Shown here one piece after another: positions 35,257 through 44,245 of a stretch of DNA of 64,000 nt; the first letter of the stretch is position 1, and each line of letters starts with the position of its first letter. The notes beneath the pieces were generated by a model. The model saw only the letters and a list, made by a program, of their open reading frames with translations, ran no database searches and was not told the origin of the DNA. The DNA comes from Hyphomicrobium_A sp963728165 (GTDB lineage Bacteria; Pseudomonadota; Alphaproteobacteria; Rhizobiales; Hyphomicrobiaceae): NCBI GenBank assembly GCA_963728165.1, contig CAVSIY010000006.1, forward strand, positions 620,001 to 684,000, given 5' to 3'. Made by a program: the position numbers and the translations under genes.

Positions 35257-37023
35257 ATGCGCAAGCCAGCCCTAGCTCTCTTGCTGATCGCGGCCCTCTC
35301 GCCCCCTGCTGCGAACCGCGCTCTTGGCCAGGACTGGAACCCGTTCGACACTTTTGGGGGGACCAAGCGCGAGCGGACCGAGGAGCGCCCCGCGCGGCCG
35401 CCGCAGACCGAGCGCCAGCCCGAGCCAGGCGCACCCCAGTTCCTCGACGACAAGAGCTTTGCGGTCGAGCGCGGCGACCTCGCCCCCGTCATGGCCGCCG
35501 ACGGCTCGGGTCTTCCCTTCGAGCTGTGGCGCGGGCTCGACGTCGCGACGCTGGAAAGCCTCATCGCCGAGCTCGAGATCCCGCCGCGCTCGCCGGCGCT
35601 GCATGCCTTGTGGCGGCGCCTCATCACCTCCAACGTGACGCCGCCCAAGGGCGGTGACGTCGATCAGCAGTTCATGGCCCTGCGCCTGGAAACGCTCTAC
35701 CGCTCCGGCCTGCTCGAGGAGGCCTCGCGCGAGCTGGCAAAAATGCAAGCCGGCAACGCGCTCGTCGCGATGCTCGCCGCCCGCAACGAGATCGGCCTGG
35801 GACACAAGCAGCAAGCTTGCGCCAAGACGCGCAGCGCCGCGGCGCCGGCCGCGAGCTTTCCCAAGCATCTGATGGGGCAGGCAGCACTCATCTCCGGCTA
35901 TTGCGCCGTCGTCGACGGAGATACGGCGGGAGCGGGTCTCGCGGCCGATCTCGCGCGCGAGGAGGGCCTCAAGAATTCCGCCGGGCTGCAGGCGCTCTAT
36001 GCGATCTCGGTCGGCACCAAACCTAAGATTCACCCCGACGAGACGATCTCGCTGCTCGACTACCGCCTGCTCGAGGTGGCTGGAGCCGCGCCGGAAACGG
36101 CCGACATCCTCAAGCATGCGAGCCCGTCGCTGCTGGCGGCGCTGGCGCTCGACCCCAACACGCAGGCAAGCCTCAAGCTGTCGGCGGCGGAGGCTGCCGC
36201 GCAGGTGAACGCCATCACGCCCGACGAGCTCGCCGCCGCCTATCGGGCGCAGACAACGCCCATCGAGGCAGCCTCTGCCGGCTTGAACACGGCTGAGCAT
36301 CGCGCGCAGCTGTTCGTCGCAGCCGAAGCAGAACGCACACCCCTCAGGAAAGTGCGCCTGATCCGCTCCTTCCTCGATGAATGCCGGCGCTCGGGCCTCT
36401 ATCTGACGGCCTTGCGCATGGTCGCGCCGGCCTCAGAGAGCATCGCGCTCGCACCCGAGATCGGCTGGTTCGCGGAGACGGGCGTAGAGGTTGCGCTCGC
36501 AGCCGGCGACTACGAACGGGCGCGCAGCTGGGCCACGTTCGGCGCCGCCGTCAGCGCCGACGGCAACGGCGGCCTCAATCACTGGTTGGCCCTCATCGAC
36601 ATCGCCGACGCCAAGGCGCCCGGCGAACGGGGCGCGAGCCTGCAATACGTCGAGGAGCTCGCCGTCCATGGCCGGCTCGACCCGACACTGCTGCAGCGGC
36701 TCGCCACCGTGCTCGACGCGCTCGACTACAACGTGCCGATCCCGCTGTGGGAGGCGGCAAGCCGCACGCCGCAGCCGACCGGCGGCTTTCTGCCCGAGAC
36801 GGGCGTGCTGTCGCAGCTGCAGGATGCCGCCAAGAAGCGCGAGTTCGGCCGCACCGTGCTGCTCACCATGAGAACGCTGGGGCCGAACGGAGCCGAAGGC
36901 GCGAACTTGATCGCGCTCGGAGATTCGATCCGTGCCTTGAAGAAGGCCGGGCTCGAGCCGGACGCCCGCAGGCTCGGCTTCGAGGCGCTGTTTGCGAGCT
37001 GGCCGCGCCAGATCGTCAATTAG
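35257..37023 (+). CDS. Large exported conserved protein of unknown function
   Basis: A 588-residue protein with a signal peptide (MRKPALALLLIAALSPPAANRALG), a Pro/Arg/Glu-rich linker (about residues 35-70) and a largely helical alanine-rich body. The body contains repeated helix pairs (SGLLEEASRELAKMQAGN, GDYERARSWATFGAA) suggestive of TPR/SEL1-like alpha-solenoids. No catalytic motif is seen. Homologues upstream of xerD in this order are sometimes labelled antifreeze glycopeptide polyprotein, a name without functional support. It sits between a one-helix protein and xerD, all on the plus strand, and ends 23 bases before xerD. Confidence 0.7.
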   Translation: MRKPALALLLIAALSPPAANRALGQDWNPFDTFGGTKRERTEERPARPPQTERQPEPGAPQFLDDKSFAVERGDLAPVMAADGSGLPFELWRGLDVATLESLIAELEIPPRSPALHALWRRLITSNVTPPKGGDVDQQFMALRLETLYRSGLLEEASRELAKMQAGNALVAMLAARNEIGLGHKQQACAKTRSAAAPAASFPKHLMGQAALISGYCAVVDGDTAGAGLAADLAREEGLKNSAGLQALYAISVGTKPKIHPDETISLLDYRLLEVAGAAPETADILKHASPSLLAALALDPNTQASLKLSAAEAAAQVNAITPDELAAAYRAQTTPIEAASAGLNTAEHRAQLFVAAEAERTPLRKVRLIRSFLDECRRSGLYLTALRMVAPASESIALAPEIGWFAETGVEVALAAGDYERARSWATFGAAVSADGNGGLNHWLALIDIADAKAPGERGASLQYVEELAVHGRLDPTLLQRLATVLDALDYNVPIPLWEAASRTPQPTGGFLPETGVLSQLQDAAKKREFGRTVLLTMRTLGPNGAEGANLIALGDSIRALKKAGLEPDARRLGFEALFASWPRQIVN

Positions 37024-37046
37024 CAGGCGATGAAGCCGGGACCAGC

Positions 37047-37985
37047 ATGAGCGAGGCGACGCCCAACATCGAAGCGTTTCTCGAGATGCTGAGCGCGGAG
37101 CGCGGCGCCGCCCAAAACACCATCGAGGCCTACCGGCGCGACCTTCAGGACTTTGTCGCGTTTCTTGAGCGGCGCCAAACCCCGCTCGATGCTGCCGCCA
37201 GGGCCGACGTCGCAGCCTATCTTGCCGCCGCCTCGGCTGCGGGACTGAAGCCTGCCTCGCGCGCGCGGCGGCTTTCGGCCGTGCGCCAGCTCTACAAGTT
37301 CCTCCTCGCCGAGGGCCACGTCGCAGCCGACCCGACGGACGGCCACGCGGGGCCGAGGAAAGAGCGCGCGCTGCCCAAGACCCTCAACGTGGCAGAGGTC
37401 GACCATCTCATTTCTGCGGCCGCCCGCCGCGCCGAGGCGGCGACGGGGGCCGAGCGCAGGCGAGCGGTGCGTCTCCATTGCCTCCTGGAGATGCTCTACG
37501 CGACCGGCATGCGCGTGAGCGAGCTCGTATCGCTGCCGCGCAACGTTCTTGCGGGCGACACCCGCGTGCTGACCATCAAAGGTAAAGGCGGACGCGAGCG
37601 GCTCGTGCCCCTCAACACTACGGCGATCGCCGCGCTTACGCGCTACCTTCATCTCGCAGACGAGACTGAGGACATGGCGGCGACGGTCGCCACCAAGTGG
37701 CTGTTTCCGTCCAAGAGCGCGCAGGGCCATCTCACTCGCCAGCGCTTCGGCCAGGACCTCAAGGAGCTCGCCGAGGAGGCCGGGCTCGATGCGAAAAGCG
37801 TCAGCCCGCACGTGCTGCGCCACGCCTTCGCCAGCCATCTGCTCGACCGCGGCGCCGACTTGCGCGCCGTGCAGCAGCTTTTGGGCCATGCCGACATCTC
37901 GACCACCGAGATCTACACCCATGTTCTGGAGGAGCGCCTAAAGAAGCTGGTCGAGGAGCATCACCCCCTGGCGAAGAAGCCTTAA
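37047..37985 (+). CDS. xerD: Tyrosine recombinase XerD
   Basis: A 312-residue site-specific recombinase that resolves chromosome dimers at dif with XerC. The N-terminal SAM-like core-binding domain (NTIEAYRRDLQDF) is followed by the catalytic domain. Its active-site residues are all visible: Arg in ATGMRVSELVSL, the beta-hairpin lysine region TIKGKGGRERLVPL, HVLRHAFASHLL, LLGHADISTT and the nucleophile region IYTHV. Position opposite aroK and next to accA is the usual xerD setting here, and argues for a housekeeping recombinase rather than a phage integrase. Confidence 0.92.
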   Translation: MSEATPNIEAFLEMLSAERGAAQNTIEAYRRDLQDFVAFLERRQTPLDAAARADVAAYLAAASAAGLKPASRARRLSAVRQLYKFLLAEGHVAADPTDGHAGPRKERALPKTLNVAEVDHLISAAARRAEAATGAERRRAVRLHCLLEMLYATGMRVSELVSLPRNVLAGDTRVLTIKGKGGRERLVPLNTTAIAALTRYLHLADETEDMAATVATKWLFPSKSAQGHLTRQRFGQDLKELAEEAGLDAKSVSPHVLRHAFASHLLDRGADLRAVQQLLGHADISTTEIYTHVLEERLKKLVEEHHPLAKKP

Positions 37986-38114
37986 GGTTTTGAAGGCACG
38001 CTGGGATCGGCCGTTCATCTTCCCCCGACGGTTGGCCGTGCATCCGTCTTGACAGGCGAGGAGCCACAGCGCGATTGTCCGCGCAACTCCCCCGCAACTA
38101 TCGCGAGAGACGAC

Positions 38115-39086
38115 GTGGATCGCCCCGTTCCCATCCGCACCTACCTCGACTTCGAGAAGCCCATTGCCGAGCTCGAGAGCAAGGTCGCCGAATTGCGCGC
38201 GCTGGAGGACGACGACCGCGGCGTCTCGATTACGGAGGAGATCAAGAAGCTGGAGCAAAAGGCGCGCTCGGCCCTGCTCGACACCTATTCGAAGCTGACG
38301 CCGTGGCAGAAGACGCAGGTTGCGCGCCATCCCGAGCGCCCGCACTGCCTCGACTTCGTCCAGGCGTTGATCGAGGATTTCACGCCCATGGCGGGCGACC
38401 GCTACTTCGCCGAGGACGAGGCCATCGTCGGCGGGCTCGGCCGCTTTCGCGGTCGCTCGGTCATGGTGATCGGCCATGAGAAGGGCTCCGACACCGAGAG
38501 CCGCATCCGCCACAACTTCGGCATGGCCAAGCCCGAGGGCTACCGCAAGGCCGTGCGGCTCATGGAGCTGGCCGACAGGTTCGGGCTGCCGGTCATCACC
38601 CTGATCGATACCGCCGGAGCCTATCCGGGCATCGGCGCAGAGGAGCGGGGGCAAGCCGAGGCAATCGCCCGCTCGACCGACTGTTGCCTCAGGATCGGCG
38701 TCCCGCTGATTACCGTCGTCATCGGCGAGGGCGGCTCGGGCGGCGCCGTGGCGATTGCCAGCGCCAACCGCATCCTGATGCTGGAGCACGCCATCTACAC
38801 CGTCGCCTCGCCCGAGGCGGCCGCTTCCATCCTGTGGCGCGATTCGGCCAAGGCGATCGACGCTGCGACCAACATGAAGATCACCGCCCAGGACCTCGAC
38901 CAGCTGGGCGTCATCGACGTGATCATCACCGAGCCCGTCGGCGGGGCGCACCGCGACCGCGCGACCATCATGAAGGCGACGGGCGATGCCATCGCCCGGG
39001 CGCTGTCTGAGTTCGAGGGCAAGACGCCGGCGGAGATCCGGCGCCAGCGCCACACCCGCTTCATGGAAATCGGGCAGTCGCTCTAG
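38115..39086 (+). CDS. accA: Acetyl-CoA carboxylase carboxyltransferase subunit alpha
   Basis: Part of the carboxyltransferase that makes malonyl-CoA for fatty acid synthesis, with AccD. The 323-residue protein has the family start YLDFEKPIAELE, the coiled N-terminal helix, TLIDTAGAYPGIGAEERGQAEAIA and VIGEGGSGGAVAIASAN, with the oxyanion glycines. GTG at 38115 is chosen because it gives a normal length; an upstream TTG at 38049 would add 22 non-conserved residues. Confidence 0.95.
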   Translation: MDRPVPIRTYLDFEKPIAELESKVAELRALEDDDRGVSITEEIKKLEQKARSALLDTYSKLTPWQKTQVARHPERPHCLDFVQALIEDFTPMAGDRYFAEDEAIVGGLGRFRGRSVMVIGHEKGSDTESRIRHNFGMAKPEGYRKAVRLMELADRFGLPVITLIDTAGAYPGIGAEERGQAEAIARSTDCCLRIGVPLITVVIGEGGSGGAVAIASANRILMLEHAIYTVASPEAAASILWRDSAKAIDAATNMKITAQDLDQLGVIDVIITEPVGGAHRDRATIMKATGDAIARALSEFEGKTPAEIRRQRHTRFMEIGQSL

Positions 39087-39294
39087 GCCTTCGAAGCACC
39101 GCGGATATTGAGCGTGACAGAGCGCCCGTCGGAGCGCTATTAAGCGCCCCATTGCGGTCCAACTCCTCCGCATACTCGCAAGCCGACCCACCGCCAGCGG
39201 GACGTCTAGTCAGAGCGGTAGGAATCCCGTAACGTTAACGGTATATTAGGGACCTCAGACCGATGGTTGTCGCCGTGCGCCAGGGGCACTGCGT

Positions 39295-40299
39295 ATGCGT
39301 ATGATCATCCTTGGCTCGAGAGGAAGAGCCCGTTTTCGCGCCGCATTGGCAGCGCTCGTCGGCGCATGCGCGCTGGCTGCCTGCAGCGGCGGCGGACCTA
39401 CCATCCCGCCGGCCGAGCAGCCGTTGGCCCAAGACACGCTGATGCTGCTGGGGCGCAAGGGCATGGACGCCGGCGCTCCGATCTTCGTGCGCATCTTCAA
39501 AGAGGAATCGGAGCTCGAGGTCTGGAAGGCGCGCGACGACGGCCGCTTCTACCACTTCAAGACCTATCCCATCTGCAACTGGTCCGGCGACCTGGGCCCC
39601 AAGACCGAGTACGGCGATCGCCAGGCGCCCGAAGGCTTCTACCGGGTCACCGCGACGCAGCTGAACCCCAACTCGCAATATTACCTCGCCTTCAATCTCG
39701 GCTACCCCAACGCCTATGACCGCTCGCTGCGGCGCACCGGCGACGCCTTGATGGTGCATGGCAAGTGCAAGTCGGTCGGGTGCTATGCCATGACCGACGC
39801 CCTCATCGAGGAGATCTATGGGCTGGCGCGCGAGGCGCTGAAGGGCGGTCAGGAGAGCTTCCAGGTCCACGCCTTCCCGTTCCGCATGACGGCCGCGAAC
39901 ATGGCGCGCTATCGCAAGAACCCGAACTACAGATTCTGGAAGACCCTGAAGCAGGGCTACGACTTCTTTGAGAAGTATCGCCTGCCGCCGCAGATCGCCG
40001 TTTGCGATCACCGCTACATCGTCAACGTCAAGCTGCCGAGCCACGCCTCTTTCAGCCCTGACGGCGCCTGCCCGCGTTTTTCCCGGCCGGTGTTCGAGCC
40101 GTTCGTGCCCAAGCCCGACGAGCAGCAGGTCGCGGAGGAGCGCATCACCGTCCCCGGACCGAAGATGCGCGAGGTGGCGAGCATGACGCCACCCGAGCCG
40201 ACGCCGGCAACGCGCTCCTCGCAGCCCGACTTCGCCACGTCCTTCGGCCTCGGCGGGTTGATCGAGACGGGCAGCACCGCGCTCGGCTACACCAAGTAG
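39295..40299 (+). CDS. YafK-type L,D-transpeptidase, lipoprotein (copy 1 of 3)
   Basis: A 334-residue protein with a lipobox-like signal (GACALAACSGG, cysteine near residue 28). The L,D-transpeptidase (YkuD-fold) domain spans about residues 55-225, with catalytic motif MVHGKCKSVGCYAMTD (His...Ser-X-Gly-Cys) and the upstream GDRQAPEGFYRVT segment typical of the YafK subgroup. A Pro/Glu-rich tail follows. Such enzymes cross-link peptidoglycan or attach outer-membrane proteins to it in Hyphomicrobiales; which applies here is unknown. It is separated from the second copy by 3 bases, so the two form an operon. Confidence 0.85.
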   Translation: MRMIILGSRGRARFRAALAALVGACALAACSGGGPTIPPAEQPLAQDTLMLLGRKGMDAGAPIFVRIFKEESELEVWKARDDGRFYHFKTYPICNWSGDLGPKTEYGDRQAPEGFYRVTATQLNPNSQYYLAFNLGYPNAYDRSLRRTGDALMVHGKCKSVGCYAMTDALIEEIYGLAREALKGGQESFQVHAFPFRMTAANMARYRKNPNYRFWKTLKQGYDFFEKYRLPPQIAVCDHRYIVNVKLPSHASFSPDGACPRFSRPVFEPFVPKPDEQQVAEERITVPGPKMREVASMTPPEPTPATRSSQPDFATSFGLGGLIETGSTALGYTK

Positions 40300-40302
40300 G
40301 GC

Positions 40303-41157
40303 ATGCGCAAGAGCCGCCAGCTCAAGGCACTTCTAATTCTTGGCGTATTGGTCGCCATTATCGGCGGCGCGCTCTTCGCCTTCTGGCCGCAGATCTTTGC
40401 GCTGATCGAGAGCGAGTTGATCTACGCCGAGAAGGCCAAGAGGTGGGGGCTGGCATCTACTGGGCAGACGCTCCCGGGCACGCCCGACCTGAAGAACCTC
40501 CCCGCTCGCCTTGCCGCACGCAAGATGACACTCGGCGCGCCCGTCTTGCTGCGCATCTTCAAGCGCGAGTTCGAGCTCGAGGTCTGGCTCAAGCGCGGCG
40601 ACCGCTTCGAGCGCTTCGCCACCTATCCGGTCTGCATGTGGTCGGGCGCTTTGGGACCGAAGCTGCGTCAAGGCGACAGGCAGGCGCCGGAAGGCTTCTA
40701 TACGGTCGACAAGACGGCGCTCAATCCGGCGAGCCACTATCACCGCTCGTTCAATCTCGGCTACCCCAACGCGTATGACCGCGCGCACGGCCGCACCGGC
40801 TCGCTTTTGATGGTGCACGGCGACTGCCGCTCGATCGGCTGCTACGCCATGACCGACCCGGTGATCGACGAGATCTGGACGCTCGTCACGGCCGCCTTGA
40901 ACTCCGGTCAGAAGCGATTCCAGGTGCAGGTGTTCCCGTTTCGAATGACGCAGGCCAACATGGCCCGCCACGCGCACGCGCCCGAAGCGGCATTCTGGCG
41001 CCAGCTCAAGGGCGGTCATGACGCCTTTGAAGCCGGACATGTCCCTCCTGAAGTGAGCGTATGTCGAGGTGACTACGTGTTTTCCGCCCCGAGCGGGGAT
41101 AAGGACGGCAGCGCCCCCATCGCTGCGGCGTGCCCGGCCACCGGAGCGAGGAGCTGA
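40303..41157 (+). CDS. YafK-type L,D-transpeptidase, membrane-anchored (copy 2 of 3)
   Basis: A 284-residue protein with an N-terminal membrane helix (LLILGVLVAIIGGALFAFWPQ) that lacks a clear cleavage site, so it is probably an uncleaved anchor. The catalytic domain has GDRQAPEGFYTVD and MVHGDCRSIGCYAMTD and is close in order and length to copy 1. The tail is short. It starts 3 bases after copy 1. It shares LARLAAR/KNL-type linker residues (PGTPDLKNLPARLAARKM) with copy 3 (PGTPDLSHLEERLAKRGL), which suggests copies 2 and 3 are the closer pair. Confidence 0.85.
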   Translation: MRKSRQLKALLILGVLVAIIGGALFAFWPQIFALIESELIYAEKAKRWGLASTGQTLPGTPDLKNLPARLAARKMTLGAPVLLRIFKREFELEVWLKRGDRFERFATYPVCMWSGALGPKLRQGDRQAPEGFYTVDKTALNPASHYHRSFNLGYPNAYDRAHGRTGSLLMVHGDCRSIGCYAMTDPVIDEIWTLVTAALNSGQKRFQVQVFPFRMTQANMARHAHAPEAAFWRQLKGGHDAFEAGHVPPEVSVCRGDYVFSAPSGDKDGSAPIAAACPATGARS

Positions 41158-41320
41158 TGGCGCGTGTGCCAAAATGCCAGCGGGCGCCGCGCAAAATCGC
41201 CGCGGTGGCGTGCGAGGAGTTGATCCTGGCGCCAAGGCCCCCTTCAATGGGTGAGACCCGCTGCCCGGTCGCGCACCGGCTCGGGACCGGGGAACCCAGG
41301 CGAACCCAGGAGACAACCCA

Positions 41321-42541
41321 ATGACCTTGGCTCTCGCGCGCGCGAGCCGCGTCATTCGAGCATTGAGCCTCGGGCTTGCCGCGCTGGTCATCGCCGGCCA
41401 GGCGCACGCAGTGCCGACCGACGTCAGGGACCTCAGCGCCGATCGCGCCGAGCACAAGCGCGCCGCCGCCAACGGCAAGCTGCCGCTGCCCGGCACCCCG
41501 GATCTCTCCCATCTCGAAGAGCGCCTCGCCAAGAGAGGCCTGCCCGAGGACGCGGCGATGCTCATCCGCATCTTCAAGGCCGAGTTGCAGCTCGAGGTGT
41601 GGATCAACCGGGACGGCGGCGCCCGCTACGCGCTCTTTGCCAGCTATCCGATCTGCTACTGGTCGGGCACGCTCGGACCCAAGCTCAAGGAGGGCGACCG
41701 GCAGGCGCCGGAAGGCTTCTACACAGTGACGCTTCCGCAGGCCAATCCCAACGGGGCCCGCTGGCCCAAGGCGCTCGACATCGGCTTTCCCAACACGTTC
41801 GACACGCTGCACGCGCGCAGCGGCTCCTACATTCTCATCCATGGCGGCTGCGCCTCCATCGGCTGCTTCGCCATGACCAACGGCGTGAACAAGGAGCTTC
41901 ATACGCTCGCCATGCGCGCCCTCGATGCCGGCCAGGCTTACGTCCCCATTTACGTCTTTCCCTTCCGCATGACCGTCGAGAACCTGGCGCGCTACGAGAC
42001 GCCGGCGTTGAGCCCATTCTGGCGCAACCTGAAGGAAGGCTACGACCTTTTCGAACGCACGCGACGACCGTTGCGCATCAGCGTGTGCGGCAGCCGCTAC
42101 GACTTCGAGGCGAGCGATCCCTGGGACGGGGCCAACCCGGGGCCGATCGCAGTATGCCCGAGGACGCAGACCCTGCTCGAGGAGCTGGCGCAGATCACCT
42201 CGCACGTCGCCGAGGAGGCGCGCCCCTCGCCCTCCGAGGCGAAGCTGCAGCTGGCGCTTGCCGGCTCGCAGCTGGAGACGCTTGCGCGTGGCAATCTGGT
42301 CGAGCGGGGCCCCAACTCGATGACGCAGCTCGCGCCCAAGTACTATGTGCCCGGCGCCATCCCGGCGCTGATGCGGCCGCTTGCCTGCTCGCTCGCGCTA
42401 CCGAGCTGCCGCAAGTACGCGACGCTGCGCGAGCGGCTCCTGCAGAAGGCGTCCGCCGCCATAGCGCCGGCGCCCGTCGAGGAGAAGCACGTCAGGAAGC
42501 GGCGCTACCACCATAGGCGCAAGCGGCGGCTCCACCACTAG
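41321..42541 (+). CDS. YafK-type L,D-transpeptidase with C-terminal extension (copy 3 of 3)
   Basis: A 406-residue protein with a cleavable signal peptide (ending near IAGQAHAVP). The L,D-transpeptidase domain has GDRQAPEGFYTVT and the catalytic ILIHGGCASIGCFAMTN. A C-terminal extension of about 150 residues contains several cysteines (SVCGSRYDF, AVCPRTQ, LACSLALPSCRKY) and ends in a very basic His/Arg tail (RKRRYHHRRKRRLHH). The basic tail could bind the cell wall or DNA-like polyanions. It is 163 bases after copy 2, so it may have its own promoter. Confidence 0.85.
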   Translation: MTLALARASRVIRALSLGLAALVIAGQAHAVPTDVRDLSADRAEHKRAAANGKLPLPGTPDLSHLEERLAKRGLPEDAAMLIRIFKAELQLEVWINRDGGARYALFASYPICYWSGTLGPKLKEGDRQAPEGFYTVTLPQANPNGARWPKALDIGFPNTFDTLHARSGSYILIHGGCASIGCFAMTNGVNKELHTLAMRALDAGQAYVPIYVFPFRMTVENLARYETPALSPFWRNLKEGYDLFERTRRPLRISVCGSRYDFEASDPWDGANPGPIAVCPRTQTLLEELAQITSHVAEEARPSPSEAKLQLALAGSQLETLARGNLVERGPNSMTQLAPKYYVPGAIPALMRPLACSLALPSCRKYATLRERLLQKASAAIAPAPVEEKHVRKRRYHHRRKRRLHH

Positions 42542-42563
42542 CGCTCAAGGCTCCTGTCATGCG

Positions 42564-43691
42564 ATGCACGGAGCCGTGACGCGCATCCTCATCGTCGGCG
42601 GCTACGGCGCCTTCGGGGCGCGGGCCGCCGAGCGGCTGGCGCGCGAGCCAGGGCTGGACATCGTCATTGCGGGGCGCTCGCGCGCGAAGGCCGCGGCGCA
42701 GGCAAGCGCGCTGGCAGAGACGACGAAGGCCAGGATCACGGCCGCCGAGCTCGACGCCACGACGGCTGACGCGGAGGCACTACGCAGGCTCGGCGCACGC
42801 GTCGTGATCAATGCCTCGGGCCCCTTCCAGGGGCAGGACTACGCCCTGGCGCGCGCGTCAATCGCCGCCGGCAGCCATTACATCGATCTGGCGGACGCGC
42901 GCGCATTCGTGGCGGGCATCGCCGCGCTCGATACCGAGGCGCGGCAAGCGGGCGTCGCCGTGATCAGCGGGGCGAGCTCGGTGCCGGGGCTGTCGTCGGC
43001 GGTGGTGCAGGCGTTCGCCGGCGACTTCGAACGGCTCGACGCGCTCTCCATCGGCATCTCGCCCGGCAACAGCTTCGATCCCGGCGTGGCGACCGCCGCC
43101 TCGATCCTGTCCCAGGTCGGCAAGCCGCACACCGAGCTGCGCGACGGCCGCCGCGAGACCGTCTACGGCTGGCAGGGCTTGCACCGACATCGCTTTGCCG
43201 GGATCGGCCCGCGATGGATGGGCTCTGTCGACGTTCCCGACCTCGAGCTGTTGCCGGCGCGCTATCGCGAACTCGAGACGGTGCGCTTCTCGGCCGGCGT
43301 CGAGGTCGGGCTGTTCCACTTAGGGCTGTGGTCGCTGTCGTGGCTGGTGCGCGCCGGGCTCGTGCGAAATCTGGGGCCGCTTGCTGGCCCGCTCCTTCGC
43401 ATGAAGGGAGCGCTCCGGCTCCTCGGCTCCGATCGCGGTGGCATGTTCGTGGCGATGCGCGGGCGCGACCAGACCGGTGCGCCCAAGGAGCTTACCTGGC
43501 ATCTCATAGCGGGCTCGGGCCACGGGCCGTACGTGCCGGCAATTGCATCGGTGGTGCTGGCCAAGCGCCTCGCGGCCGGCGCGGGACCGGCGCCAGGCGC
43601 GATGGCGTGCTTTGAGCTGTTCAGTCTAGCGGACTTTGAGACCGAGATCGCCGATCTCGACATTGCGTGCACGCTCCAACGCAAGGCGTGA
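42564..43691 (+). CDS. Saccharopine dehydrogenase family protein
   Basis: A 375-residue protein with an N-terminal NAD(P)-binding Rossmann motif (ILIVGGYGAFGARAAERLA) and the saccharopine-dehydrogenase-like pattern VVINASGPFQGQDYALARASIAAGSHYIDLAD. Relatives include trans-acting enoyl reductases and several uncharacterised oxidoreductases; true lysine metabolism is not implied. It starts 22 bases after the third L,D-transpeptidase in the same direction. The substrate is unknown. Confidence 0.75.
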   Translation: MHGAVTRILIVGGYGAFGARAAERLAREPGLDIVIAGRSRAKAAAQASALAETTKARITAAELDATTADAEALRRLGARVVINASGPFQGQDYALARASIAAGSHYIDLADARAFVAGIAALDTEARQAGVAVISGASSVPGLSSAVVQAFAGDFERLDALSIGISPGNSFDPGVATAASILSQVGKPHTELRDGRRETVYGWQGLHRHRFAGIGPRWMGSVDVPDLELLPARYRELETVRFSAGVEVGLFHLGLWSLSWLVRAGLVRNLGPLAGPLLRMKGALRLLGSDRGGMFVAMRGRDQTGAPKELTWHLIAGSGHGPYVPAIASVVLAKRLAAGAGPAPGAMACFELFSLADFETEIADLDIACTLQRKA

Positions 43692-43818
43692 TCTCTCGAT
43701 CGCTGCCATCAGTTGCCGACCAGCCACAGCACGCGGTGCACAAACTATTATGATGAGCGCAATTGTGTAGCTCGTGCCCCGCGGCAGAGAACATTTCATA
43801 ACTTTATAGGAGAGCCAC

Positions 43819-44202
43819 ATGGCATCTGAATGGAATGTTACGCGCGACAAGATTTGTGACGAGTGCATCGAGCCCTACGTGACGCGCACGTTTCAATTCA
43901 AAAGCACCGAGTTTCATTTCGGCATGAAGCCATCGGAGACCCGGAACGGCTTCAAGGGGCTCGGCATTGGCGACTGGATCAACTGGGAGCGGCCGCACGT
44001 CCAAAACATCAACACGGCCGTAAAGGCCCGCTATTCCACTGTCGTTTTGAACGACATGAAGATCGCCGAGGATACGTTCAAGAAGACACTCGGCGATCTG
44101 GCCGACCTGCTTACCAACGAAGTGATCAAGTCCAAACCGCCGCCCCCGACGGGTCTCATCGCGTCATTGGCGGCCAGGCTTGGACTGAGAAAGGCTACCT
44201 AG
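43819..44202 (+). CDS. Unrecognised cytoplasmic protein
   Basis: A 127-residue protein without signal peptide or membrane helix. It begins MASEWNVTRDKICDECIEPYVTR, contains FHFGMKPSETRNGFKGLGIG in the middle and ends with a basic amphipathic helix (LIASLAARLGLRKAT). AGGAG at 43809-43813 precedes the ATG at normal distance, so it is likely translated. I do not recognise the family. It lies 43 bases before a probable outer-membrane barrel gene and may share its transcript. Confidence 0.55.
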   Translation: MASEWNVTRDKICDECIEPYVTRTFQFKSTEFHFGMKPSETRNGFKGLGIGDWINWERPHVQNINTAVKARYSTVVLNDMKIAEDTFKKTLGDLADLLTNEVIKSKPPPPTGLIASLAARLGLRKAT

Positions 44203-44245
44203 CGACCGCTTAGCGTAATTTGTTGCGTATGTGTGGAGTTGTAAG

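Noticed and set aside
37047..37985. Tyrosine recombinase as evidence of a mobile element
   Set aside because: Sequence and neighbourhood (aroK, accA) identify it as housekeeping XerD.
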